Source of the DNA: CAYQAE01 sp964415445 [NCBI: uncultured archaeon]
GTDB taxonomy: Archaea > CAYQAE01
Direction of reading: 5' to 3'
Length of the DNA: 10,082 bases
NCBI GenBank assembly: GCA_964415445.1
Contig: CAYQAE010000072.1
Coordinates: 1 to 10,082, forward strand
A program made the translations under genes and the position numbers. Under the pieces are notes generated by a model. That model searched no databases. It was not told the DNA's origin and was given only the letters and a program-made list of their open reading frames with translations. This document shows positions 1 through 7,497 of the stretch, piece by piece (the stretch's first letter is position 1; each line of letters starts with the position of its first letter).

Positions 1-3000
1 TTCTGGATCAAAATTTGATTCATTCTTTGATTTATGAAATCCTTTATCAATAATTTTCTTTCTTAAATCTTCGTTTTGTGAAATCATTTCTATATTTGAT
101 TCTTTTATAAGAAAAGAATTCCATTTATTTATATCTTTATAATTTCCACGGGCTTCTGGTTTTTGGAATAAATAATATTTATTATCACCGGTCTTTATCC
201 CTTGTTTTGCTTTTGCAATATTTCCTAATTTTATTAATTTAATAGTAGCCCCATTTAATTGACTCTTAAAGATATTTAAACCGTTTACATTTATTGTTTC
301 GGTAGTCGTATCGTTCATTAAAGAAAAAAGTTTTGGACTTGCTACAAAAATAGGTATATTAGAATTTAAAGAAATTAGATTTTGGTTATATTGGTATACT
401 GCAAATTTAGGTGTTGATTGGTCAACATATTTTTCTAAATGATAAATTTTTTCTCTAAAATCTGCTTTATCTTTCCTAGTAGATATATTAGTTAAATCTG
501 CAACAATAATGTTTTGGTTCTTACATTTTTCTTTTTTTAATGTAAATATACATGGATTAACAGTTGCTTCAAAAGCATCCGAATGAACTTTAATTACTTT
601 TTTTATGTTCATTTTTAATACTTGTTTTCTTAATTTTTTGTGTGTTTTAATCGTAAGCCAAGTATCAGATACAATGTAACTAAGAAAACCATTATTCCTT
701 AGCAAATTGTATATACTAAAAGAAATGAAAATACCGTAACTATCTTTGTTGTCTAGATTATATAATTTTTTAACGTAATTTTTTTCTTTAATTCCATAAG
801 GAGGATTAGCAATAACAACATCGAAGCCGGGATTATCTCTTTGAAATACTTCTGCAAAGTATAACTTCCATAAAAAGAATGGTTTAGTTTTATTTTTTTT
901 ATATTTTTTAAGTTTTTGCATTGCTTCTATGTTATTTTGCTCTTCCAGAGTTACCTCAATTAAATCCCATTCAATCTTATCAATTTGATCTCTTAATTCT
1001 CTTTTTTTCGCTCTGTTTTGCTCGTTAAAAAATTTTTTTTGTAATTTTTTTAATTCAAAAAGCTTTATCTTTGATTTATTAATCTTATTTTCCATAATTT
1101 CAGGTAAAGTAATTTGTCGAGCACCTTCTTTGGAAATAGATAATAACTCATCTCTTTTTTTCTTTAGAGATTTAATTTTTCTACGGACCTTTTTTAAGGT
1201 TGTTTTCTTAGACCTTCCTGTTGCAATTTTACCTTTTTCCACGTAAAGACTTTCAAGCTTATTATTTATGTTTTCAATTTCTGGTGAATCTTTTTCCTCT
1301 ATTTGATCTAATAACCTTTCATCAAAAAGCTTTACACCTTCAAATTCGTCTAATAAAGAATTTCCACACATTATTTTATGTTCTAGATTTGGTAATGGCT
1401 TAATATTTTCCATCTCTATTTCATCAACTACTAAAGAAAGCCAAAATCTTAATTTTGAAATATCGACAGCAGAACTTTTAATATCAACGCCATACAAACA
1501 ATTTTCAATTATTTCTCTTTTTATATCATAAATATTTTGTTCTTTGTTAGAAAATATAGCTAATAATGATCTTACTTTTACAATTTCATTTAACATCCCA
1601 ATTAAAAATGCTCCAGATCCACAAGCAGGATCAGCAATTTTTATTTTTTTAAGTAACTTATCGATTTCTTCATAGTTTTTTTCAATATCTTCAGGTATAA
1701 GAACATTTTCATCAATATTGTGCCTTCCATACTTTTTCTTTTGTTCTTGGGCTTTTATTGATTGATCGATAGCAACATCTCCCATTTTAATAAGCTTTTC
1801 AATATCTTTAAGTGAAATAGATGTTTTTGCCTTAAGATAATTTATCAAGGATTGTTGACACATATAATGCACTATTTCTCTAGGGGTATAATAAATTCCG
1901 TGTTTTTTATTAAAGCTTTTTTCAATACTTTCTTTTTTAGCTTTAATTGCTTTTTTCCAATCATCAAAATTTTCAGACGTTATTCCACCTAATTTTTCGA
2001 AAATCTTTCCAAGCATTTCAGGATCAATAGCAACTTCTTTTTCTAAAGGCTCGTCTTCTTTAACAGTAAAGTTAAATCTATCAAATGTTGATAAAATTTT
2101 ATCAAAAACAGAATTATCTATTGTTATTTTTGTTTTGGCCCACCTATAATCATTGATAGGTTCAAATAACCCTCCATTAAGAAAAGGAATCTTACAATTA
2201 AATAATGTATTAAAATAGTCATCTCCAATTTTATCTGTACATAAAGCATCATAAAATAAAGGTTCCAATATATCATTGAAAAAATTCTTATATTGCACTA
2301 AAGGTTCTATAGCCTTTTTTTTGTCTCCAAATAATTTCCTCATAAAATTTTTTGGCCCTTCTCCCCATTTTCCATTAACATCCACACCAAGCCATCCTTT
2401 TTTTTGTAAGAAATAAATAAAAACAATTTGACCAAGTAATTTTTTAGCAAAATCAACTGTTGAAATATTCTTTTCTTTAAATTCATTTTCTACATTTTTA
2501 TCTTCTTTAATAACATCTTCAAGAGAATCTTTTAATTTTAAAAATAAAACTTTATATTTTTGGAAAAACTCCTTAGTTACATTATCAATGCTAAATGCCT
2601 GTTCAATTTCTGAAAAGGAGGGATTAATTTTTTCTTCTATTATTAATTTTAAAAATAAACTTTTACAAGTATGATTTGGTTCATTAACACCAACTAAAAA
2701 TGAATATCTTTTTGCAGGTGTAAGCTCTTTTACAGGCTTAACCTTGCCAGATTCATCTTTTACTAAATTATATTCCATCTTTACAAAAGAAAAACGCCAA
2801 TCCTCAGGATCGTCTCCATAAAAAGCAACTAATGCAACATCTTTCCCTGTTTTTCCTAGCCAATTTGCAACAAAATTTCTTTGCATAGTTCTGGCTCTAT
2901 CTAATGAACTTGTTTTCTTTAATTTAATAGCTAGAATTTCTAATTCTTTTTTTGAATGATAATATTCTCCAATTTTTTTAAAAGATTCTATATAATCCAT

Positions 3001-3147
3001 ATACTCATTTGCAATATACTTTGTGCAATCCCTTTGAATAACTTTGAATTCATTAAGCAATTCCTTTGAAAATTTCACAAATTTTTCTAATTTAAATTTT
3101 TGACCAAATGTATCATCTAATAATTTAATTGCGATTTCTTTATCCAT
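1..3147 (-). CDS. Eco57I-like N6-adenine DNA methyltransferase with TaqI-like specificity domain (partial, open at left edge)
   Basis: Reading leftward from the ATG at 3147-3145, the frame is open for all 1049 codons to the window edge, so the C-terminus is missing. It should transfer a methyl group from S-adenosylmethionine to adenine N6 in DNA. Visible landmarks: a YYTP motif at residues 419-422 (HGIYYTPREIV, typical of type I/IIG methylases); SAM-binding motif I ADPACGSGAF at 505-514; a CGNSLL motif near 594-599; catalytic motif IV NPPYG at 781-785 (window 793-807). Between the last two lies a Lys/Glu-rich, probably coiled-coil insertion (about 610-760). Residues about 950-1049 (AKAKQGIKTGDNKYYL) resemble the TaqI-like target-recognition domain. 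The N-terminal 400 residues contain ELEILAIKLKK (about 68-78), possibly a degenerate nuclease-like element, but this is weak. The start lies 2 nt after the helicase stop, with a weak GGGA upstream, so translation is probably coupled. Functionally it is the modification and specificity partner of the PLD-helicase. The family is clear; the target sequence and any intrinsic nuclease activity are not. Confidence 0.92.
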   Translation of the reverse strand, partial: MDKEIAIKLLDDTFGQKFKLEKFVKFSKELLNEFKVIQRDCTKYIANEYMDYIESFKKIGEYYHSKKELEILAIKLKKTSSLDRARTMQRNFVANWLGKTGKDVALVAFYGDDPEDWRFSFVKMEYNLVKDESGKVKPVKELTPAKRYSFLVGVNEPNHTCKSLFLKLIIEEKINPSFSEIEQAFSIDNVTKEFFQKYKVLFLKLKDSLEDVIKEDKNVENEFKEKNISTVDFAKKLLGQIVFIYFLQKKGWLGVDVNGKWGEGPKNFMRKLFGDKKKAIEPLVQYKNFFNDILEPLFYDALCTDKIGDDYFNTLFNCKIPFLNGGLFEPINDYRWAKTKITIDNSVFDKILSTFDRFNFTVKEDEPLEKEVAIDPEMLGKIFEKLGGITSENFDDWKKAIKAKKESIEKSFNKKHGIYYTPREIVHYMCQQSLINYLKAKTSISLKDIEKLIKMGDVAIDQSIKAQEQKKKYGRHNIDENVLIPEDIEKNYEEIDKLLKKIKIADPACGSGAFLIGMLNEIVKVRSLLAIFSNKEQNIYDIKREIIENCLYGVDIKSSAVDISKLRFWLSLVVDEIEMENIKPLPNLEHKIMCGNSLLDEFEGVKLFDERLLDQIEEKDSPEIENINNKLESLYVEKGKIATGRSKKTTLKKVRRKIKSLKKKRDELLSISKEGARQITLPEIMENKINKSKIKLFELKKLQKKFFNEQNRAKKRELRDQIDKIEWDLIEVTLEEQNNIEAMQKLKKYKKNKTKPFFLWKLYFAEVFQRDNPGFDVVIANPPYGIKEKNYVKKLYNLDNKDSYGIFISFSIYNLLRNNGFLSYIVSDTWLTIKTHKKLRKQVLKMNIKKVIKVHSDAFEATVNPCIFTLKKEKCKNQNIIVADLTNISTRKDKADFREKIYHLEKYVDQSTPKFAVYQYNQNLISLNSNIPIFVASPKLFSLMNDTTTETINVNGLNIFKSQLNGATIKLIKLGNIAKAKQGIKTGDNKYYLFQKPEARGNYKDINKWNSFLIKESNIEMISQNEDLRKKIIDKGFHKSKNESNFDPE

Positions 3148-3149
3148 AT

Positions 3150-4970
3150 TTATTTCCCTACTAAATATTCTGACAATATTACCTCTTTAGGCCCTGAAAT
3201 ATCTGCTGCACTTTTTGTAAAAGTTTCTAAAAATAAAGCAGAAGAAATATTTGCTCGTATTGTTGCTAATATCCTAAGAGGATTGTCTTCATTTTCAATT
3301 TTATTTGATATTTTTTTAATTGTCGATTTTGCAATTCCACCCTCTTTTAATAATCTTAATACCTCACCAAGATAATCTTCATCATCATCTGTAAATTCTG
3401 GAGTTTTATTAATAGCTTTAATAATTTTAATCAAATTAGATTCGTGACTTTTACCTCTAGAAATTTTTAATTCATCTCCTTTGTCAACAAAAACGTTATT
3501 GAATTCTTTTTTGTTCTTTTGCAAATGTTTGTAGAAATCATTCTGTAATTTTTCTTTTTTTGTATTTTTTTTAGCTTCTAAAATCTTAGCTGCTTTAAAG
3601 AAATCAAGTTCTTCAACACTATTTTTCTTTGTTTGAAAAATTTTTCTCAATTTACCCTTTCTAAAAAAAGTTAATACAGAATCATAGCTATCTTCATATT
3701 TTCTAGCAGTTCTTGCCTTCTTAGGAAGCCTTTTAATTCTCTCAAATAACTTTTTGTCATTATCTCTGATGTTTCTCAAAAATTTCAAATATTTAATTTC
3801 AGAATCTTCTTCTTCATCTTCGCCTATAATTAATTTTTTAGAAGTTAATTTCATAAATAAATCATGTGAAACTATATCTTCATCAGTCAATAATTTTGCA
3901 TCATTTCCAAGCATTTCAATAAATGTTTTTATTTTTGATTCTGCTGCAGCCTCTAAACTAATGTTTTTTTCAATTGGTCCTGCTGGAAAGAAATTATAAG
4001 TATATATATTACTAAAAGGTGGATTTTTACTTACCCTATTAACACGACCAACTCTTTGCATCATTCTAACAGGATTCCATGGTATGTCATAATTTATAAC
4101 AACATTAGAACGATGAAGACTAACGCCTTCTGATAAAATATCAGTAGATATTAATATTCTAATATCATCTTTTTGCTTTTTCTTTGGAAAGTTAGCATCA
4201 TAATTTTCTATGATTCTTATTTTAGTATGTTCAGAAGCATGACTTGAATATGTCATTACTTTTTCACATTTAGGACTCAATTTATTTTTAAGATACTTTG
4301 CTGTCTCCTTTGATTCTGTAAAAATGAGAAGTTTATTCTTTTTTAGTATATCATCTTTTTCTAGCAATTCAATAAATTTTTCTAGCTTTGGATCTTCATT
4401 AACACCTTCCCACATTTCATTTATTTCCATTAAAAGATTGTAATCATTCTCTAAATCTCTAATAAAATTCTTTTTGAATTCTTTTGAAGAGTGTTTTGAT
4501 ACTTTATCTTCTTCTATCATTTTTTGAATAGCTTCTTGATCGTCATTTTCTAAAAATTCAAATACTCTGTTAATATATTTCTTGCTAATATATACATATC
4601 CTTCTTTATATTCTTCAATAAATCTTTTGTAAGAATAAATAAATCTTTCAATTGTTTTTTTGAAAGCAAAAAAACTACTTTCAAGTCTTTTTACTAATAG
4701 AATTTTCATAAGCTTTCCCATGACATCCCGAACAGAACCAGCTAATTCGATAGAACCGGCATAATAATCAGCACTCAATGGTCTATATCTAGAAAATTTC
4801 AATTCATTTGCAATTAGTTTCAATGTTTTATTGAATATTTCATCAATATCTTTATTAAAATGGTAAATTATAGGTTTAGGATCCTTAACATCAGGAAATT
4901 TTAAATTTTGTGCTTTTAAATCATCCTGATAATTTTCAATTATACTATTTCTCGTTCTTCGTACCATCAA
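3150..4970 (-). CDS. C-terminal part of PLD-nuclease/SF2 helicase (second RecA domain), in a shifted frame
   Basis: This segment carries the second RecA-like half of an SF2 (SNF2/restriction-type) helicase. It is not a free-standing gene: the nominal TTG start at 4970 sits inside a conserved-looking stretch (QYLMVRRTRN), the same frame stays open upstream to about 5090, and the ATPase half lies in another frame just upstream. Counting from the TTG, helicase motif IV-like LLIFTES is at 214-220, motif V-like ILISTDILSEGVSLH at 272-286, and motif VI QRVGRVNR at 305-312 with the arginine-finger arginines. The remaining 290 residues are a Lys/Glu-rich region specific to this helicase class, of unknown role. 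The stop lies 2 nt before the methyltransferase start. Either the gene is a frameshifted pseudogene, there is a sequencing or assembly error, or a recoding event joins the parts; the clean helicase motifs argue that the break is recent or artefactual. Confidence 0.88.
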   Translation of the reverse strand: MMVRRTRNSIIENYQDDLKAQNLKFPDVKDPKPIIYHFNKDIDEIFNKTLKLIANELKFSRYRPLSADYYAGSIELAGSVRDVMGKLMKILLVKRLESSFFAFKKTIERFIYSYKRFIEEYKEGYVYISKKYINRVFEFLENDDQEAIQKMIEEDKVSKHSSKEFKKNFIRDLENDYNLLMEINEMWEGVNEDPKLEKFIELLEKDDILKKNKLLIFTESKETAKYLKNKLSPKCEKVMTYSSHASEHTKIRIIENYDANFPKKKQKDDIRILISTDILSEGVSLHRSNVVINYDIPWNPVRMMQRVGRVNRVSKNPPFSNIYTYNFFPAGPIEKNISLEAAAESKIKTFIEMLGNDAKLLTDEDIVSHDLFMKLTSKKLIIGEDEEEDSEIKYLKFLRNIRDNDKKLFERIKRLPKKARTARKYEDSYDSVLTFFRKGKLRKIFQTKKNSVEELDFFKAAKILEAKKNTKKEKLQNDFYKHLQKNKKEFNNVFVDKGDELKISRGKSHESNLIKIIKAINKTPEFTDDDEDYLGEVLRLLKEGGIAKSTIKKISNKIENEDNPLRILATIRANISSALFLETFTKSAADISGPKEVILSEYLVGK

Positions 4971-5020
4971 ATATTGAAGAACATTTTTTCTTATATCTTT
5001 AGCATTTTCTTTTGCTATTT

Positions 5021-5090
5021 TTAGATATTTTTCTTTATCTTCTTGAAATAGTTTTCTAAGTCTCTTACTTTTGGATTTGGTAATGTTGAT
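5021..5090 (-). other. Frame junction of the split PLD-helicase gene
   Basis: The upstream frame runs to the TAA at 5023-5021. The downstream frame is open from just after a TAA at 5093-5091, so the two overlap over about 70 bp. Both halves look like coding sequence of one helicase: the upstream frame ends RDLENYFKKIKKNI and the downstream frame reads LFQEDKEKYLKIAKENAKDIRKNVLQYLMVRRTR. Joining them needs a -1 shift on the mRNA or one restored base. The whole span 3150-6307 is 3158 nt, and adding one base gives 1053 codons including the stop. An A5 run (T5 at 5028-5032 on the plus strand) is a plausible site for a lost base. No canonical X-XXY-YYZ slippery heptamer is obvious; GAAAAAT is only near-canonical. 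Confidence 0.8.
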
Positions 5091-6307
5091 TTATGAGCTT
5101 TTTGAAACAATTTAATCTGAGCAAGTATATCCAAAGGTGTATTATTTAGAGGCGTTGCAGAAACAAGAATTACTTTTTTACCCTTACATAACTCAAATAA
5201 TTTTTCATACATCTGTGTTATTTCATTTCTAAAACGATGTGCTTCATCAATAATAATATTATCAAATTTTTCATGCTCTCTTCTTAAAATTTTATCTAAT
5301 TTTCCTATTGATTCCCAATCATAACCTCTTACTCCAAAATCCATAAAAACATTTGGCCATGACCCAGGATTATCCTTATCTAACAACGTAGGTGGTGCAA
5401 TAATTAATGTTTTTCCTTTTAATTGTTGGGCAAGCATAGCAGATACAAAAGTTTTACCAAGACCTACAACATCAGAAATAAAAACTCCACCATATACTTC
5501 TAATTTCAGTTTCGCATCTTTTACTGCATCTTTTTGATAAGATAAATCCATATATTCAGATGGTAAATACCTTTCAAACAACTCTTCTTTATCTATGTTA
5601 ATTTTTTCTTTGAGATATTCATATAAAAATTTAAGATATAAGTCATGAGGTGTAATTGAATCATTTAACCATGTCTTATTCTTTATAGTTTCAACATATT
5701 TTTCAGAAACATCAACTGACTTTTCCCACAAATCATTGAACTTTTTTAATCCAAATTCATAATCAGATCTATTTTTTAATTCAACGTTAAATTCAATATT
5801 ATCCTGTAAACCTGCTTTAGTGAAATTACTAGAACCTGTAATTATTCTTCCTAAGTCTCTATCTCCTTTCTTAAAAGACATGATATATAATTTTGCATGA
5901 ATCTTTTCACTAGGATAAACTCTAATTTCTAATTTTTTTGTTCTAAGCCATTCTATAAATTTTTGGATTCCTTCTTCTACATTTCTTGTGTCTTTTGAAT
6001 GATCCATTTCTTCTATAATCATTTTTGAAAAATGTTTTTTAGTTTCTTTATGAGAAGGATCTATTTTCTGTTGATCTTCATCTTTTGATTCTTGAATCAT
6101 ATCAAATGATCTTTTATCGATACTTATCCCTATCAATATTCTTATCTTTTTAGTTTTTTCAAGTGATTTGTATAAAACATGAAAACCACTAGCATAAAAA
6201 TAGCCTACAAGACAATCAAAAAAAGAAGTATCTTCTATCAAAGTAGAAAATCTAGTTAATAAGTTTTTTTCATTTTCATTTGTTATAAATGTTAAATCCG
6301 ACGTCAT
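5021..6307 (-). CDS. N-terminal part of PLD-nuclease/SF2 helicase (PLD domain plus first RecA domain)
   Basis: The encoded 428 residues combine a phospholipase D-type nuclease domain with the first RecA half of an SF2 helicase. PLD signature: H137-x-K139 (EKIHAKLY), GSSNFT at 158-163, and NIEFNVEL at 170-177; the usual HKD aspartate position is Ser144, as varies in this branch. Helicase: Q-motif-like SYQKDAV at 256-262, Walker A VGLGKT at 281-286, Walker B DEAH at 354-357, motif III SATPLNNTP at 383-391. The protein stops soon after RDLENYF, before the second RecA domain, which continues in another frame. It would be the ATP-driven translocase and restriction effector paired with the downstream methyltransferase. 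The ATG at 6307 is preceded by GTGATC (complementary to the archaeal 16S 3' end) five bases upstream. The gene lies 37 nt after the CARF-like regulator, so it is probably cotranscribed, though the AT-rich gap could hold its own promoter. Confidence 0.9.
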   Translation of the reverse strand: MTSDLTFITNENEKNLLTRFSTLIEDTSFFDCLVGYFYASGFHVLYKSLEKTKKIRILIGISIDKRSFDMIQESKDEDQQKIDPSHKETKKHFSKMIIEEMDHSKDTRNVEEGIQKFIEWLRTKKLEIRVYPSEKIHAKLYIMSFKKGDRDLGRIITGSSNFTKAGLQDNIEFNVELKNRSDYEFGLKKFNDLWEKSVDVSEKYVETIKNKTWLNDSITPHDLYLKFLYEYLKEKINIDKEELFERYLPSEYMDLSYQKDAVKDAKLKLEVYGGVFISDVVGLGKTFVSAMLAQQLKGKTLIIAPPTLLDKDNPGSWPNVFMDFGVRGYDWESIGKLDKILRREHEKFDNIIIDEAHRFRNEITQMYEKLFELCKGKKVILVSATPLNNTPLDILAQIKLFQKAHKSTLPNPKVRDLENYFKKIKKNI

Positions 6308-6344
6308 TAATTGATCACTTTTACTATAAAATTAATATAATTTT

Positions 6345-7145
6345 TCACATATTTTCAACTAAATCTTCCAAAAGCGGCAATATAGACCTACCACTCTCAG
6401 ATATATACATCACAGTCTGCCTACCTTCTTTTTTAGTCTTGATATATTCTAACTCTTCCAAATATGACTTATAAAACTGAACTTGAGATCTCGCAGCACT
6501 TCTATTCTCTTCTGTTATCTCATCTTTATCAAAATATTTAGCACCCAACATATTAATAGCATCATCAATTGAATTTATTTTTTCATGTTCATAAATTAAT
6601 CTCAAAAGCTGAGCAGTCTTTTTCATCACAGTCCTCTGCTTTTTTGATTTAATCTCAAAGAAGGGAAGATAAGGAATATTGATAATCTCTTTAATTCCTT
6701 TAGTTGATCCATCTTTATCAATTTGATCATATTTGTAACTTGAAGGGACAACTACAAAAGAATCAATCTTCTTTACCATCGAAACTGTATAAGTAGCTAG
6801 GAGAACAACACGTGGACCAGATGAAATATTCATAGAGATTTTATCATCTTTATGATCTTGCACAATCTTGAGAATACCTTCAAAACATTCCACAAAATTA
6901 AGCAAATCTAGATTTACTTCTCTACATTCAATATTTAGAGTCTTACATGTGTCTTTAATCTTGGCCGCATGTTGACGAGCAATTTTTTCTGGTTCAACTA
7001 ATTCTTTGCCCAATATAAGATATAAAATATCTGGAACATGCTTTTTAAATCCACCTGTTACTTTAGAAATAATAACTTCTTCAACAAGACTTTTTGAAAA
7101 ACCAATTGGTGCAATCATAATATTCTTTGACATCTTAGATATCAT
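6345..7145 (-). CDS. CARF-like Rossmann / winged-HTH transcriptional regulator
   Basis: A 266-residue protein with two parts. Residues about 8-135 look like a CARF-type Rossmann fold: a first strand NIMIAPIGFS (8-16), later the element ISMNISSGPRVVLLATY (103-119), which resembles the S/T-G ligand-binding turn plus helix of CARF domains, then a strand SFVVVPSS (129-136). Residues about 172-253 form a winged helix-turn-helix: helices around KKTAQLLRLIYEHEKINS, a central helix ENRSAARSQVQFYKSYLEELEYI, and a wing KKEGRQTVMYISESGRSIL. The layout matches archaeal CARF-wHTH regulators such as the Csa3 and HFX_2341 (DUF6293) families; I favour the latter type but cannot prove it. It is the first gene of a leftward operon with the PLD-helicase and methyltransferase, with no CRISPR or cas gene in view, so it probably controls this restriction-like module in response to a small molecule. 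The ATG at 7145 has no Shine-Dalgarno; a TATA-like palindrome 21-40 nt upstream fits a leaderless mRNA. M5 is an alternative start. Confidence 0.78.
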   Translation of the reverse strand: MISKMSKNIMIAPIGFSKSLVEEVIISKVTGGFKKHVPDILYLILGKELVEPEKIARQHAAKIKDTCKTLNIECREVNLDLLNFVECFEGILKIVQDHKDDKISMNISSGPRVVLLATYTVSMVKKIDSFVVVPSSYKYDQIDKDGSTKGIKEIINIPYLPFFEIKSKKQRTVMKKTAQLLRLIYEHEKINSIDDAINMLGAKYFDKDEITEENRSAARSQVQFYKSYLEELEYIKTKKEGRQTVMYISESGRSILPLLEDLVENM

Positions 7146-7165
7146 CTAAATTCAATAAATTTTAA

Positions 7166-7184
7166 TATATATTTCGAATATATA
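7166..7184. promoter_or_regulatory. Inverted repeat over the TATA region of the CARF-like regulator gene
   Basis: TATATATT-tcg-AATATATA is a perfect 8-bp inverted repeat with a 3-nt spacer. It lies 21 to 39 nt upstream of the regulator's ATG, where the TATA box of a leaderless archaeal transcript should be. A dimeric winged-HTH protein bound here would block TBP, so autorepression is a reasonable inference. AT-rich palindromes can arise by chance, so the functional claim is modest. Confidence 0.45.
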
Positions 7185-7191
7185 GACAATT

Positions 7192-7208
7192 AATCTTTAC
7201 AAAAGATT
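7192..7208. promoter_or_regulatory. Second inverted repeat in the divergent promoter
   Basis: AATCTTT-aca-AAAGATT is a perfect 7-bp inverted repeat with a 3-nt spacer, centred 25 bp from the first inverted repeat. Its right arm overlaps the BRE/TATA-like box of the rightward genes. The geometry is the same as the 7166-7184 dyad although the sequence differs. It could be a second operator site for the divergently transcribed regulator. Confidence 0.4.
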
Positions 7209-7213
7209 TAAAA
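7200..7213 (+). promoter_or_regulatory. Putative BRE/TATA promoter of the 7243-7734 gene pair
   Basis: The sequence CAAAAGATTTAAAA contains a purine-rich BRE-like segment followed by TTTAAAA. The expected transcription start, about 25 nt downstream, falls near 7235, only some 8 nt before the GTG start, giving a nearly leaderless transcript. Its first 11 bases, CAAAAGATTTA, recur exactly at 8371-8381 in front of the ietA-like gene, which supports the box being real. Confidence 0.5.
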
Positions 7214-7242
7214 GTTATGTATTTACTAAATATCACTATGTT

Positions 7243-7491
7243 GTGGTGATAAAAATTCCAAAAAAAAGCCAATCTAGCACTGTATCTGTTCCATCTATCA
7301 TATTTTTACTAATAGGTGTAGGTCTACTTCTTTATTCGTTTTTTGGAACGCTTGAAGCATTGATTTCTAATGATCTCTGGGGCATTATCTCAGGTAGTCT
7401 AAGAACATACATGATATTTGATGGAATATTTGCAGGAGTAATTGTAATTAATTTGATTTTTATAAAACTAAAAATAAAAGAGGGGAGGTGA
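7243..7491 (+). CDS. Small two-helix membrane protein of unknown function
   Basis: An 82-residue hypothetical protein. A short basic N-terminus (VIKIPKKSQ) is followed by two hydrophobic segments, about residues 17-37 (VPSIIFLLIGVGLLLYSFF) and 58-76 (IFDGIFAGVIVINLIFIKL), joined by a loop containing SNDLWG. The C-terminus KLKIKEGR is basic. Two passes with both ends cytoplasmic would agree with the positive-inside rule. I do not recognise a family. The start is GTG at 7243 or the adjacent GTG at 7246; no ATG is available in frame, and no Shine-Dalgarno lies upstream, although GGTGAT overlaps the start itself. The stop codon overlaps the ribosome binding site of the next gene, so the two are translationally coupled and may work together. 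Small membrane proteins in defence islands can be effectors or accessory factors, but nothing here shows that. Confidence 0.65.
   Translation: MVIKIPKKSQSSTVSVPSIIFLLIGVGLLLYSFFGTLEALISNDLWGIISGSLRTYMIFDGIFAGVIVINLIFIKLKIKEGR
7484..7491 (+). promoter_or_regulatory. Strong archaeal Shine-Dalgarno GGAGGTGA
   Basis: GGAGGTGA lies 6 nt before the ATG at 7498 and is a full-length match to the archaeal anti-Shine-Dalgarno. It contains the TGA stop of the membrane protein, which fixes the start of the next gene and implies coupled translation. Confidence 0.85.
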
Positions 7492-7497
7492 AATACT

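Noticed and set aside
1221-1403. Short plus-strand open frame of 60 codons
   Set aside because: It lies opposite the methyltransferase coding frame, which is open and full of family motifs; Phe/Leu-rich composition is typical of an antisense shadow.
3754-3999. Plus-strand open frame with Ser-rich product
   Set aside because: Antisense to the helicase C-terminal half; its Ser run mirrors the Glu/Asp codons of that gene.
5021-5060. Programmed -1 frameshift in the helicase
   Set aside because: The shift direction fits, but no canonical slippery heptamer or clear downstream structure is visible; a lost base or real mutation is simpler. Kept only as an alternative.
1-6307. DISARM or BREX system
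   Set aside because: A helicase, a PLD domain and an adenine methylase are present, but none of DrmA, DrmB, PglZ or BrxC is seen in the window, and the PLD is fused to the helicase.
6289-6474. Plus-strand 61-codon frame across the regulator-helicase gap
   Set aside because: Mostly antisense to the regulator's C-terminus, no ribosome binding site, no recognisable pattern.
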